A stretch of 64,000 nucleotides of DNA from Ectobius pallidus (Eukaryota; Arthropoda; Insecta; Blattodea; Ectobiidae). Positions 11,104 through 22,527 of this stretch are shown here, piece by piece. The position numbers and the translations under genes are program-made. Within the stretch, counting starts at the first letter, position 1. Every line of letters starts with the position of its first letter. Location: contig CAXKWD010000002.1 of the NCBI GenBank assembly GCA_964059195.1, forward strand, positions 155,138,422 through 155,202,421, given 5' to 3'. The notes beneath the pieces were generated by a model, which saw nothing but the letters and a program-made list of their open reading frames with translations, had not been told where the DNA came from and did not search any database.

Positions 11104-12037
11104 CTTGATACCTTTTCCATGTATAGTATTTAAAGTTGTACTATAGTAAACTTTCAAGCCAGTCAGCTAAAAAGCATTCTGATAGTATCGGGTATATTCA
11201 GGTTAGTGTGTTAATATATTATTTGAACTTATTGTTCTGTAAATTTTCATGCTAGTTAATTAAAAGTGGCTAGCATTCTTATAATAATTCAACTTATATT
11301 AGTCTATGGAATAAACCAAATTTGACTTCTTCAGTAAACATTTCTATTTGAAATATATTATTTTGAATTTATACCACTGTGGCTTTTCAAATTAGTTAAT
11401 TTAAGAAGTCAGCGGACTTGTATTAGCTTAGTACCTTGGGGGCCTGGTTGCTAGATGGTGGTACTCTCTGATAGTTAGATTTCTTTTTAGTAAAATTCTC
11501 TTGTCAAGTTAAAAAAAAAATATATATTGGAATTATTGTTTAACGTTTCATGTAAGGGTGTGCTAGTTAACTGGACTTAATCATATGCTGTGGTCTTCTT
11601 GGAGAAGATAAATTATCTAATAATATTCATCGGAAGAAAGGAAATAGGTATAGGTTACTCATACTTTAGTCTGTGGGCATTGTTATGCAATAGGTGAGGT
11701 AGTTCAAGTCTAGAGTTGGGCTGTGCTAATCGTTCTATTTATATATATATTTTGATAGTCGACGGTTTTCTCTTAAACCAATATTATTATATTCAAGTTG
11801 TGTGAATCCTGAGATCCTGAATTGTATTAAAAATTGTTATTAAGTATTTGGAGTTTGTTTTGGGGTTCGTTATATTATCCTGTCCTCCACCCTCTTTTGT
11901 GATTGAGTTCTCTTCCTTTAATGGTTCTGATCTACGGCCTCATTCTTCCTGGGTTTTTGGAACTTGTGCAGAACTCAACACCCAAATATATTAGCATCTA
12001 CGTTTTCAACCAGAGAGAGAAGAAGCCGGCGTTACAC

Positions 12038-12055
12038 TGGTAGCATTTCTTTCTT
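12038..12055 (+). other. Primer-binding-site position, Gypsy C
   Basis: TGGTAGCATTTCTTTCTT begins one base after the LTR end, with the usual TGG start. I cannot name the complementary tRNA, so the exact extent is uncertain. Confidence 0.5.
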
Positions 12056-12160
12056 GGGGGTGGCGGAGGTTTAGATGCCTTGCATCTATTAGTTTTGGCC
12101 CTGAATTTATATTCAAACTCTCGACGTATATTTATTTGTTATCTTGTAGTTCCTTTCATA

Positions 12161-13879
12161 ATGAACTTAAATACTCACATTAGTTGTCAGTTCCTCCGAA
12201 GGGATGAGTTATTGTTTGAAATCAGAGTCCGTGGTATTTCAGTTGATCAATCTGCGGATATTCCTATATTATTGTCTACATTGAAAGAAGTTGCTGCATA
12301 TCAGTTACCCTCGGCTCAGTTCATTTCTTTTCAAGAAGTTTCGGATGAGTTTCGACTGGTTAAAAGTAAGGTTACTGAGTTGGTGGATACTGCATATGAA
12401 TTGTTTGCTGTTTCGGATGCCTCCTTGCGTCAGAGGCAACGCTTGCGACACAGGGCACGGCACTTGGAAAATAGATTGTCCTTGTTGGGTCAAATTCCAG
12501 ATCCTACTTTGAATCTTGCAGAATTGGATAGACTTAGGGAACTTTTGTTGTTAACTTTTCCAGTAGGTAGTGGTGAGGAATTAGACCTGGGAATAGATCA
12601 GCCTGTGGGAAATAAGGATAAGCCTCAGTCCGGCGTAGCTTCAGCCAGTGTTGAATCTCCTTTAGCTGCTGGAATAAATCCTGCGAGCTCTGATCCTATG
12701 CTACGGCCATTAGGGTCTGGTGCGAGCTCTTTACCTAATACTCTAACCAAAGATTATCAGAAATTTGGGGGCATTTCCAGAGCTCAAGCGGCGTCTCAAT
12801 CAGTAGCCCGACCTCCGGTCTTGGAAGTGTCTTCATGCCCTTTTGATACTATTAAGTTGCCGCATCCTCTTCAGAAAATGCTGGACCGTAAGGATCCTTT
12901 TGTGATTTTTACTATGGCAGACGCCATCGCCTTCCTGCAGTTTTTCGTTAAGTTTACTGGACTGGCAAGATCTTTTTCTATTGTTGATTTATTCATTTTG
13001 CAATTGTTGATTGGTATTGTATCAGGGCGTCTCCTTGAAATCTTATTAGGAGTTCTGGCTGTATCTAAATCTGTTCGGCTGTTTCATGCTCAATTACTGG
13101 CAGAGTTTATTCCTTCGCGTCCGAGACAAGATTTGTTACAACAATACTATTATCGTCCTCAAGGGATTGATGAGTATTTCTCAGACTATTTTGTGGATAT
13201 TAAACTCCATGCTCTTGTATTTCAAGTGCCGGATACTGAGAAGCAAATTCTTGATATAATTGTTTCTGGTTTGAACCCCACTACTCGCTCTTACCTTGTA
13301 CTTTCTCCCAGGCCTTTGTCATTTGCTGATTTGTCTGCTCTGGTACCGACTGTTGCTGAAGCTGAGAGTGCTGACGCTTGTCGTCTTACTTCTGATTTAA
13401 ACAATTTGCCCTCTCTTTCTGCAGTAACTAATAGAGCCAGTGAGCATAGGAGAAAACCTCCTTCTTGTTTCTATTGCTCTCGTGTTGGACATTTAAAGAA
13501 AAACTGCAAAAAGAGGTTAACCGACTTGCGTAAGACTAATGTGGGGCATTTTGTTTCTAATAATTATCTCCCTCAGGGAAATAAACCTGAAGGTATTGGG
13601 AGAAATGCCCAGATGGAAGCATTAGATAACCAGCGGAGTGATTTAGTTTCCAGACTTATTGAGAAGGATTCTCCCTCACATCACGCATTCAATTTGATAT
13701 CCAATAGGGATCGGGATCGGATATTATTTCAGTCCATGGGCTGTTATGGCCGAGTTCCCCAGAATCTCCCTTTAGTTGATGTGTCGCTTAATAAATTTTC
13801 CTGCCCTGCTTTAATAGATTCGGGGGCTAGTAGATCTTGTATTAGGGGGATGTTCTGCCCTTATTGGGATTATCTGTGA
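12161..13879 (+). pseudogene. Gypsy C Gag and start of protease
   Basis: I prefer the Met at 12161 (MNLNTHISCQFLRRDELL...) over an upstream Met at 12080, because the former begins the familiar Gypsy Gag N-terminal pattern. Of about 572 residues, the middle is a capsid-like helical region. A CCHC knuckle CFYCSRVGHLKKNC falls near residues 436-449, and the retropepsin active site LIDSGAS near residue 553. The frame then ends at 13879. The rest of the protease, including the conserved ILGADF segment, continues in another frame (13864 on), consistent with a single-base loss in the G run around 13846-13851. Capsid formation and RNA packaging are the family roles. Confidence 0.88.
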
Positions 13880-14787
13880 ATGATCTTTCACCATATGTCG
13901 GTGCAGCTCTTAATGCTGACGGTTCTGGTATTCATATTTTGGGATTAATTCAGTTGTCTTTGAAGATATCTAATTTCTCATGGAAGTTTTCATTTATGGT
14001 TATGCGATCTTTACTTTGCCCAGTTATTTTGGGAGCTGATTTCGCGGCTTTCTCAGGTTTAGTACTGGATTTTCAATTACAGGAAATATTTTTCAGGTTT
14101 AAGCCGGAACATCTTATTCCGTTTTCTCTTTCTACTGTTAAAGACCGTTCCAATGCTTGTGCTTCATTCATGGAGCAGTGTATGGGTGTAGATAATGATC
14201 CGGATGCTAAAGATATTGATTTAGGACATTTATCTCCGGAGCAACGACTTCAGATTATGGGGATTATTAAAGATTATCCTAAGGTTTTGACTGATAGATT
14301 GGGGGTTACCAATGATCTCGAATATGAGCTGCAGGTTACGGACCATATTCCTGTCCGCCTCCCTCCTTACTGGTTAGCTCCGCCCAAACTTTTAGTTATG
14401 AGGCGTAAGATAGATGAAATGCTTAAACAAGGTATTATTCGATATTCTACATCACCTTACTCCAGTTCAATCTTTCTAGTCCCTAAGGGAGACAATGATT
14501 TCAGGCCCGTAATTGACTACAGGGCGCTTAATCAAAAGATTATAATTGAGTCTATGCCATTGCCCGACATACATTCCGCGGCGCATTGGTTTGCTGGAGC
14601 GGAAGTCTTCTCTTCGCTTGATCTGAACAGCGCCTATAATCAAATCCCTCTCAAAGAGTCTTCACGCCACTTAACCGCGTTTTCCACCGATTGGAATCAT
14701 TTTGAGTTCGAATCGCCTGCCTTTCGGGCTGGCGACTGGGGCTCAAGTGCTTACCAGATTACTAGATACCATCTTTTCCGATATTAA
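13864..14787 (+). pseudogene. Gypsy C protease end and reverse transcriptase start
   Basis: Continues the protease (VILGADF near 14028), passes a spacer, then enters reverse transcriptase (PVIDYRALNQK and SSLDLNSAYNQIP). The frame leaves the domain near 14709 because of an apparent extra base; the domain resumes in the frame of 14702-15778. The last codons to 14787 are out-of-frame noise. Confidence 0.88.
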
Positions 14788-15778
14788 GTTCCAGTTCGTG
14801 TATCACTACCTGGATGACTTGGTGGTATACAGTAGGGATTTTGAATCGCACGTTGCGCACCTCCGGGAAGTTTTTCGTAGACTCGAGCAGGCTGGATTGA
14901 CAGTTAAGCCTACTAAAGTTGGTTTTGCTCGTTCTCAATTGAGTTTCATTGGCCATGTTATTTCGCCCGAGGGTGTGGCTATTGATCCAAATAGGACTGT
15001 CTCTATAAGGAATTTTCCACCTCCTACTAATGTGAAATCTGTTGCCCGCTTTATCGGGATGATAAACTTCTTCGCGAAATTCATTCCTAATTGTGCTGCT
15101 AGGGCTGCTCCCTTGAATAGACTCCATGGTAAAGGTGTTCCCTTCATTTGGGGTGAGGAGCAACGTCATGCCTTCGAGGATCTTAAGCGTGCTATATCTA
15201 ACCCTCCCATATTGGCTATGGCCGATTTCTCAAGAACCTTCATTGTCCAAACTGATGCTTGCTCTGGTGGGCTGGGAGCCGTTTTATTGCAAGAGTTTCC
15301 TGATGGACGCAAACCAGTCGCCTATGCCTCTCGTTCCTTGAATAAGCAGGAACAAATGTTTTCTATTTACGAGTTGGAAGCCCTTGCGGTGATTTTTGCT
15401 TTAGAAAAATTCCGTATGTACATTGAGCATGTAAATTTCATTTTAGAATGTGATAATCAAGCATTATCTTGGTGTCTGGCACGTCCCAGAAAAACAGGTA
15501 GATTGGCTCGTCTGGCGGTCCGATTATCGGCTTTCAAATTTGTTTCTGTCCACATAAAATCTGCGGACAATATTCTTGCCGATTCGCTCTCAAGGATGTT
15601 CGAAGGGTATTCCCCTATCGATCAGGAGACTTCTATCAAGCCGGGTGCTCCTGAAGAAGGTACTGATCAGGAAGTGATAGCTCCATTATTGACTAATTTT
15701 CCATTAGCGTATAGTGACATTTATCAACACCAGCGTCTCGATCCAGAATTGTCCAGTATTATGGATCGCATCGAGTAA
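14702..15778 (+). pseudogene. Gypsy C reverse transcriptase catalytic half and RNase H
   Basis: Contains LPFGLATGAQ, then the catalytic YLDD at 14807-14818, the thumb and connection, and a full RNase H domain with TDACSGGLGA, then FSIYELEALAV, then DNQALSW and ADSLSRMF. These acidic positions are the expected RNase H catalytic set. The frame closes at 15778 with a stop just before the integrase zinc domain, so pol as a whole is broken in this copy. Confidence 0.92.
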
Positions 15779-16913
15779 GGGTCTGTTGTAAGTAATTATC
15801 GGTTGGCGAATGGTGTTTTGCAAATTCTAGTTGGTAAACAGAAAAGAGCGAAGATTGTGCTACCATCATCTCTTTATGACATGGTGTTCAAATATTTTCA
15901 TATTTCCCCTCTTGGTGGTCACTTGGGTGTTAAAAATCAATGTTTAAGATCAGAGCGTCTTTTTGGTGGAAATCTATGGCTTTGGATATCCGTGACCGGG
16001 TCCGTTCTTGTCATCAGTGTGCCATTTCTACCCCACTTTGAATTCTCGTATTGGCTTCTTATCATCTTCTGTCCCTCAAAAGCCGTTTGAGAAGTTATTT
16101 GTTGATTTTCTGGGGAAGTTGCCACGTTCAAGAAAAGGTAATACTTATATCTTCGTGGTGGTTGATGCCTTCACTAAGTTTATCTGGCTTTTCCCTTTAA
16201 GAGATTCAAGAACAGAAAAGGTTAATGCTTCATTATCTTCCATTTTCCAGGTTTGTGGGTTTCCACAGAGTATAGTGTCAGATAATGGCCCTCAGTTCTC
16301 TTCACATTTGTTTAAAGATTTTTGTTTCCGCAGGGGTATCAACCATATCACGACTATACCCTATTACCCGAACCCCAGCCATGCTGAGCGCGTCATGCGC
16401 AATTTAAAGAATGCCTTAATTGCGTATCACCATACTGACCATACATTGTGGGATTCTAACCTTCATTGGTTACAATTCGCTTTTAATACAGCTGTGCATG
16501 ACAGTCATGGGTTCTCACCTTTTTCTTTGCTGTTCACCTTTGCGCCTAACCATCCCCTAAGTAACCTGTGGCGCATTTCAGACTTACTTCCAGATAACTT
16601 TTCTCCTAATGATATTTCCAGAACTTGGAAAGCCGCTAGACGTAATTTGATGGCTAGTCATGGCAGAAGGGCAGTGGCATATAATAAGGGTAGGATTCCT
16701 TGTAGGTTTAAAGTCAACGATGTAGTTATGTGTAGGAACTACCCATTAAGTAAAGCTTCGTCAAGGTTTGCAAAGAAATTGGCTCCACGTTATGTTGGAC
16801 CTTACCGCATTATTGAAGTGCTCCACAACGGAGTGTCCTTCTTACTGGAAAATATTGAAGATTCAAGTAAGCGCAGATGTCATTCTTCCCAAATGAAACC
16901 TGTAAAATGTTAA
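15779..16913 (+). pseudogene. Gypsy C integrase (frameshifted N-terminus)
   Basis: The zinc-binding N-terminal region is split between frames (15803-15950, then about 15960-16040). From 16091 the catalytic core is open to 16913, with the D,D-35-E set in VVVDAFTKF (Asp at 16163), VSDNGPQF (Asp at 16281) and HAERVMRN (Glu at 16385). A chromodomain-free C-terminal region with the GPYRIIEVL pattern follows. It catalyses insertion of the cDNA copy in intact relatives. A 1.65 kb non-coding stretch follows before the 3' LTR. Confidence 0.88.
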
Positions 16914-18565
16914 ATTTTGTTTGAGTGGTATATATAGTTATTGTATTGAACATTAGTGTTTGTAAGTTATGGGTCAGAGGTGTTAATTATTTTATGTCAT
17001 TTGTAGAGAAATTTCTGGTAAAGGTTCTGGTATCATGTTGATTTTAAAGATGTAGTGTTATTTGTTCTTCAGCAACTTATTATTTACTATGTTGGGTAAA
17101 AGATATAGCGTAGATGGGATGCTCACCTTATTTGCCGTATCCCGGGGTGCACTTCCCTTCTCTTGATAAAAAAAAAAATACTCAAGTAAATTGGAAGGCT
17201 CAAATTCCAAAGTATTACATATTTATGAGGCCCCTTCAAATCTCTTCAAAAAAATGCCTCAACAATTACAAAAGTTTGAGACTCTTCAACAAGAAATCAA
17301 GCAAATATACCCAAGCCAAAAAAACTGACTTTTCCAAAACGCTTCAAAGTTAATCAACTCAAGAAAGAAAACTCAAGAAAGAACTCAAGAGATTCTTGTA
17401 GACTTCATTCTCTACACGTCAAAATATCAATGGAGTGATGAATTATTATTATACAGCATAATTGGACTTAATAGAATTTATGGCTATGGTATCGCCGAAA
17501 AGTGAATAAGAAACTATAAGCAAATTATATTATGCTATACTAAAAAAAAGGAAAATTAAACGAATATTTATCATGGAAGCTCCTTTAGTAGTGGCCACTT
17601 TAAAATAAAGACTTATTGGGATCCTAAACTAAAACACATGGGGGGGAAGTGTACTAGTTCTCCTTCCTCCTGGTTACTTCTCCACTCTAATCTAGTAACA
17701 CTTTGTTCCATGTGCAACTGCTATACTCCTGGATTGTGAGCTTGGACTGCTGCTCACTTCGCATAGGATGTGGTCTGTGCTCCTGCTGTGCTCTGTGGGT
17801 ATGTCCGGACATTCCTTGGGCACTATTGTACGTCGCTCATGAGGACTGCAGCCTCAGCTTGATTTTGTCACCAGGAATGGTGGCCGGAGCCTCGTCTTCA
17901 TACATTTATTCAGCGGTCATCGAACCTGAGCTACTCTTCGTCCGCATCAATATTAGTTCTTCTTCATGTCTCCGACTGAGTTTGTAATATCGTCGCAGCC
18001 ATAGATGGACCTTGGCTGTGCTTATCTCAGTCTATTATAAAGCCTATAGTTTTTACTCTAAAGTGTTATTATGATTATGATAAATTATGGACCATGTTCC
18101 AGTGTGTTTGAGGTGATCTTAAACTCATCTGAAAATTATTTCATTGATATAAAAAAGAAAGAAAGGGTCAAATTTTGGTATAGTGACTACTTTCACATGG
18201 GTAAGATTTCGACAAAACAAGACACTAGGTACGCTGAGTGTAATATGAATCATATATGTTTTCATTTTCAGGGACTATATCAAGAAAAAACTTTTCTAAT
18301 CAAAAGAACAAAATGTGAGTGTGTATAATAATCAGGGTTTAATGGACACAGCAAGTTTTGGACAGTTAGAGATGTTCAATCTTTTGATATTATGAATGCA
18401 TGTTCTATCATCTTAAGTAGCTATAACAGGTTAGGTTCTTAGCATAAGGTCTTAAACTGATTCTATGGTAGTCTCGGATAGGAGATTCTTGTTTGGTTTG
18501 GTATCATGTATTAAATGATTTTGAGATGCTTAAGGTTTTCAAACATTTCTGGCCAGGGAGGAGAT
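16914..18565 (+). other. Non-coding 3' internal region of Gypsy C
   Basis: No envelope-like or other recognised gene; the three ORFs under 100 codons have no familiar features. Two purine tracts occur: 17640-17649 (GGGGGGGAAG, followed by TGTA) and 18555-18565 (AGGGAGGAGAT), the latter adjoining the 3' LTR. Confidence 0.6.
18555..18565 (+). other. Polypurine tract of Gypsy C
   Basis: AGGGAGGAGAT directly before the TGAGG start of the 3' LTR, the position expected for the plus-strand primer. Confidence 0.7.
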
Positions 18566-21500
18566 TGAGGCAAATTTTGAATAATCCGCCTCATGTTCGC
18601 TCTCCGCGTCGCATTTGTTTGGTAGCCTGCCGCTCTGTGCTGCACTCTGGACGGTGCAGTTGTCAGTCACTGAGTTCATGCAGTGGGCAGTCTGAGCGAG
18701 TTGTTCAAGGTGTAGAGAGTTCGCCTTCCGGATGCGGCATATTTTGGGTGAGTGTTCCTTCTACGCTATATAATTTTGAAGTTGCTGAAAATTAGGTGTA
18801 TAGCCCTTCTGGCTATAGTGATCATGATATGCTTTCAATTACTTCAGATGATACCAGAACCTTTCTTTCAAAACAAGATTCTCTGACGCCGAGATTTGTC
18901 ATAATATTCTACACGTAGGAAATGAAACCGTATAGGAAATTACTTGGTGTTTCTTTAACTACACATATATATGCCTGGTAGCAGGATTTGAAGGCATTAA
19001 TATTAGTTATTGAGGATGTGTTGCCAATTGTTTGGCCATAGCCAAATCAGCTTATATGACGTCACTTGGACGCCATTTTAAATTCTATTTTCAAGAGAAT
19101 AAATGGTCACATTGAGAAAATACTTTCGCTTTCGGAAGAAAGAAATCTATGCTGCTTGATTCCCTTCATTTCTAATTAGCTGGCTATCTCTTGTGTAAAA
19201 ATATATATTGCACTTGACGTTAACTTAATGGGTGTTCATTCTTGAAAACGTTAGGTACAGTTTTGGAAACCTTTACTTAGTTTTTTTATATGGGTGATTT
19301 CAATTTGCATGGCAGATAGTCCATGAGAATTTTGCGTATGAATTGCAAAAGTGTGGGTAGCCTTCTCCCTTTATCTATTGCCCTGAAGTCATGTTACTAA
19401 GAGAATATTACATTTTGTAGGCCTAATATATAATTGCATTTGCCACCTTTTGGATTAGGTTATATTGGAACAGTTCCAATGTTATCATATTTAATGAAGC
19501 TTAACTTACATTAGAAATCTTTGCTGTGGCTACTGTTCCAGGTAGTAGGTTGCTAGTGCCCATATTTCTTGATATATGTTACATTAAAAAAAAAAAAACT
19601 CTGAACTCCCCTTAAACTTTAATTAGAGCTTTTTTTATTAATTTCCCTCATATTCATTGTTTGGGATTATAAAAAGATTCCTTTGGATTATCTATTATTA
19701 GAATACCATTATTTGGTCAGGCTTTAGTGGGATGCCTAGTTGTTTTGTGCTGGTCAGAGAATTATTTATCCAGTGGACTCTTGTGGGTTGGTGGTTTAAT
19801 TATTCATTTTACATTTATGTAAGAATTTCCTTGGGATTTTTCTAGACTGTTGGGCTAACTAGGTAGCTATCCTCCCATTTTAGGGGATTCAGTATTCAAG
19901 CAAATCCCTTTCTGTTAAAAAAAAAGGAGATATGTACATTTTTTTACTGTAGCCTTATAACAGTATTTCATTCTTAAGTTTGTTGGTTGCAAGTCACCAG
20001 CATTCTATAGTAACTTGTACATTCAACTTAGTTTGCCATGTATAGTATTTAAAGTTGTACTATAGTAAACTTTCAAGCCAGTCAGCTAAAAAGCATTCTG
20101 ATAGTATCGGGTATATTCAGGTTAGTGTGTTAATATATTATTTGATCTTATTGTTCTGTAAATTTTCATGCCAGTTAATTAAAAGTGGCTAGCATTCTTA
20201 TAATAATTCAGCTTTTTGGTTAGCTTACCATGTGAAGCAGGATTTTGGAATTCTTATATATATATTAAGGGGAATATAACCTGATATACTTTGATAGGTT
20301 TGAGAATTATTTTCAATAATTCCTAGTCGTGTGTAACCAAGCAAACATATATAATATTTCCATGAAGTTCTTATGTTGAAATATAGTATTTTCAAAATAA
20401 ATTTTCTGTCCCTTTTCAAGTCAGTTAATTAATAGTGGCTAGCATTCTTGCTATTAACTTATGCATTCAGGTTAGTTGCTGGTTATAGCAGCATTCTGAA
20501 ATTTGATATATTTATTAAGTAAACTTACCTCTCAATTATCTTGAAGTTTTGAGATATATTTTTTAAATAACTTATATTAGTCTGTGGAATAAACCAAATT
20601 TGACTTCTTCAGTAAACATTTCTATTTGAAATATATTATTTTGAATTTATACCACTGTGGCTTTTCAAATTAGTTAATTTAAGAAGTCAGCGGACTTGTA
20701 TTAGCTTAGTACCTTGGGGGCCTGGTTGCTAGATGGTGGTACTCTCTGATAGTTAGATTTCTTTTGAGTAAAATTCTCTTGTCAAGTTAAAAAAAAGAAA
20801 TATTGGAATTATTGTTTAACGTTTCATGTTAGGGTGTGCTAGTTAACTGGAATTAATCATATGCTGTGGTCTTCTTGGAGAAGATAAATTATCTAATAAT
20901 ATTCATCGGAAGAAAGGAAATAGGTATAGGTTTCTCATACTTTAGTCTGTGGGCATTGTTATGTAATAGGTGAGGTAGTTCAAGTCTAGAGTTGGGCTGT
21001 GCTAATCGTTCTATCTAATATATAAAGTCGAATGTGTGTTTCTGGGTATGTATGTATGTATGTTTGTTCTTTATACAAATCTACATTTCTTTACCAATTT
21101 ACACGGAATTTTGCACACATACCCAGTTAAGCCCGGGAAGTATAGCGGTCAACATTAAAATTCAAACAAAATACTCCTTCCCTTGAAAATTATATAATTT
21201 CTGAGAATTTTATACTGAAAAAATGAATTGCTGTTTAGTTCACATGGCAACAGTGAATTGTTTACTATGATTACATAGGGCCTTGGCAAGTATATAGCCT
21301 AATGCTGGACTTTAACGAATTATGATTCCATCGATGTAATATATTGGCGAAAATAATTACTGAAAATGAAATCCACGAAAATAAAGCACAGTGTGATGTA
21401 GTCACGTAACTTTCTCTACCCTCGACATAAGAAATATTTACTCACTTCACATTTTGATGTAGAATAAGAGGGACAACTTAAGTGTGTGAGTATGCTATAT

Positions 21501-22300
21501 CAAAAGTCTGTAAATAATCCTTTCCGCTGATAAGTTATCCATACCTGTAGGCTTTGTATTAGTTGAGAAATAGGGATGTTTATCATAGGCCCTAAGCATG
21601 GGATGCTACATTTTGAGTCCTATGCTCGCAGTATATTATGTCCCGGGTTCTAGGGGAGGAAAGTATGAAAGTGATACTACATTTATCTTTTATTTCAGCC
21701 CCTAAACTGTTGTAAGATGAGAATGAAAAATAAAATTTTCCGTCAAGTCAGTACAATCTTATGTAATTTGTGTTTCTTCTTATTTCAACCCCTCCCAAGC
21801 ATGATGTGTAGAAGCAACGGAATGCAGCATTCCACATCCTCTATGAGCCATAAAAAGCTATATCCAGCGTTTTCTGATGGAATAGTTTGAGTGTGATAAA
21901 TCTTTTTCTTCATTTCAAGTTCTACATACATAAAGTCCTTCATAAGTTAATTTCAAATAAAAAAATACAAAGCCCGGGCGACGCCGGGCCTTTTCAGCTA
22001 GTTTATATATATATTTTGATAGTCGACGGTTTTCTCTTAAACCAACATTATTATATTCAAGTTGTGTGAATCCTGAGATCCTGAATTGTATTAAAAATTG
22101 TTATTAAGTATTTGGAGTTTGTTTTGGGGCTCGTTATGTTATCCTGTCCTCCACCCTCTTTTGTGATTGAGTTCTCTTCCTTTAATGGTTCTGATCTACG
22201 GCCTCATTCTTCCTGGGTTTTTGGAACTTGTGCAGAACTAAACACTCAAATATATTAGCATCTACGTTTTCAACCAGAGAGAGAAGAAGCCGGCGTTACA
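18566..22300 (+). repeat. 3' LTR of Gypsy C (3735 bp with nested Helitron)
   Basis: Nearly identical to the 5' LTR where shared. Contains the Helitron 21014-22001 and about 365 bp (20211-20575) absent from the 5' LTR. That extra stretch includes another copy of the GTGGCTAGCATTCTT module, so the 5' copy has probably lost a repeat period, or this one gained it. Confidence 0.93.
21014..22001 (+). mobile_element. Non-autonomous Helitron, 988 bp
   Basis: Begins TCTAATATATAAAG and ends with a GC hairpin (GCCCGG at 21972-21977 pairing with CCGGGC at 21984-21989), then TTTTCAG and CTAG at 21998-22001. It is inserted between A and T with no duplication. The 5' LTR of the same Gypsy element shows the uninterrupted site at 11737/11738, which fixes both ends to the base. 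No Rep/helicase gene. Confidence 0.95.
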
Positions 22301-22304
22301 TACC

Positions 22305-22527
22305 TTCCCAGTAAGGACCAGACGATTTTACCCCGGTAAAACAGCCTCCTCGCGATTCCTACAAGAATATTGTAAGATAAACGACCGTGATTGGTCTATA
22401 TCCGAGGAATTGCTAAACGTTATTGGTCAATATCAAACAAGCGGCATATGAGTGGGATAGTCATGGTATATTACATTTTTGGATTCAGGGATCTAAAACG
22501 TTTATTAATGCTGAAAATTTGACAATG
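22305..22527. other. Intergenic flank of Gypsy C
   Basis: Continues the locus interrupted by Gypsy C at 7738/7743. No feature seen. Confidence 0.5.

Larger units (their letters stand above)
9223..11116 (-). mobile_element. LINE insertion, internally deleted (I/R1-like)
   Basis: Flanked by the 15-bp duplication CCATGTATAGTATTT at 9208-9222 and 11117-11131; the 3' LTR shows the empty site near 20037-20051. A poly(T) run at 9223-9235 is the reverse-strand poly(A) tail. ORF1 is complete. ORF2 keeps only the beginning of the endonuclease and the RNase H/C-terminal end; the reverse transcriptase core is missing. Both ends are present, so the deletion is internal and not 5' truncation. Confidence 0.93.
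7743..12036 (+). repeat. 5' LTR of Gypsy C (4294 bp with nested LINE)
   Basis: About 2.39 kb once the LINE at 9223-11116 and its 15-bp duplication are subtracted, which is very long for a Gypsy LTR. A GC-richer promoter-like start (7743-7930) is followed by TTTGGGTGAGTG, a good splice-donor match, then AT-rich sequence with degenerate modules around a GTGGCTAGCATTCT word. The uninterrupted Helitron target site is at 11737/11738. Confidence 0.92.
7743..22300 (+). mobile_element. Complete Ty3/Gypsy LTR retrotransposon (Gypsy C, 14.6 kb)
   Basis: Two LTRs start TGAGGC and end GTTACA, with a 4-bp duplication TACC at 7739-7742 and 22301-22304. A primer-binding-site-like TGGTAGCAT follows the 5' LTR, and a purine tract ends one base before the 3' LTR. 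Between them are Gag with a CCHC knuckle, retropepsin, reverse transcriptase, RNase H and integrase in Ty3/Gypsy order; no envelope was recognised. Removing a 1.9 kb LINE from the 5' LTR, and a 988-bp Helitron plus a roughly 365-bp extra segment from the 3' LTR, leaves about 2.38 kb shared. I counted roughly 25 substitutions there (about 1%), so insertion was recent. The coding region nevertheless carries several frame breaks. Confidence 0.95.

Noticed and set aside
14762..15169. 135-codon reverse ORF in the Gypsy C pol region
   Set aside because: Lies entirely antisense to reverse transcriptase and has no recognisable domain.
17703..17987. Possible envelope gene in Gypsy C
   Set aside because: 94 codons, no signal peptide followed by furin site or membrane anchor pattern, no similarity to envelope proteins that I can recognise.
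17650..18565. Taking 17650 (TGTA) as the real start of the 3' LTR of Gypsy C
   Set aside because: The 5' LTR lacks this stretch. TACC duplications and the purine tract place the edge at 18566.
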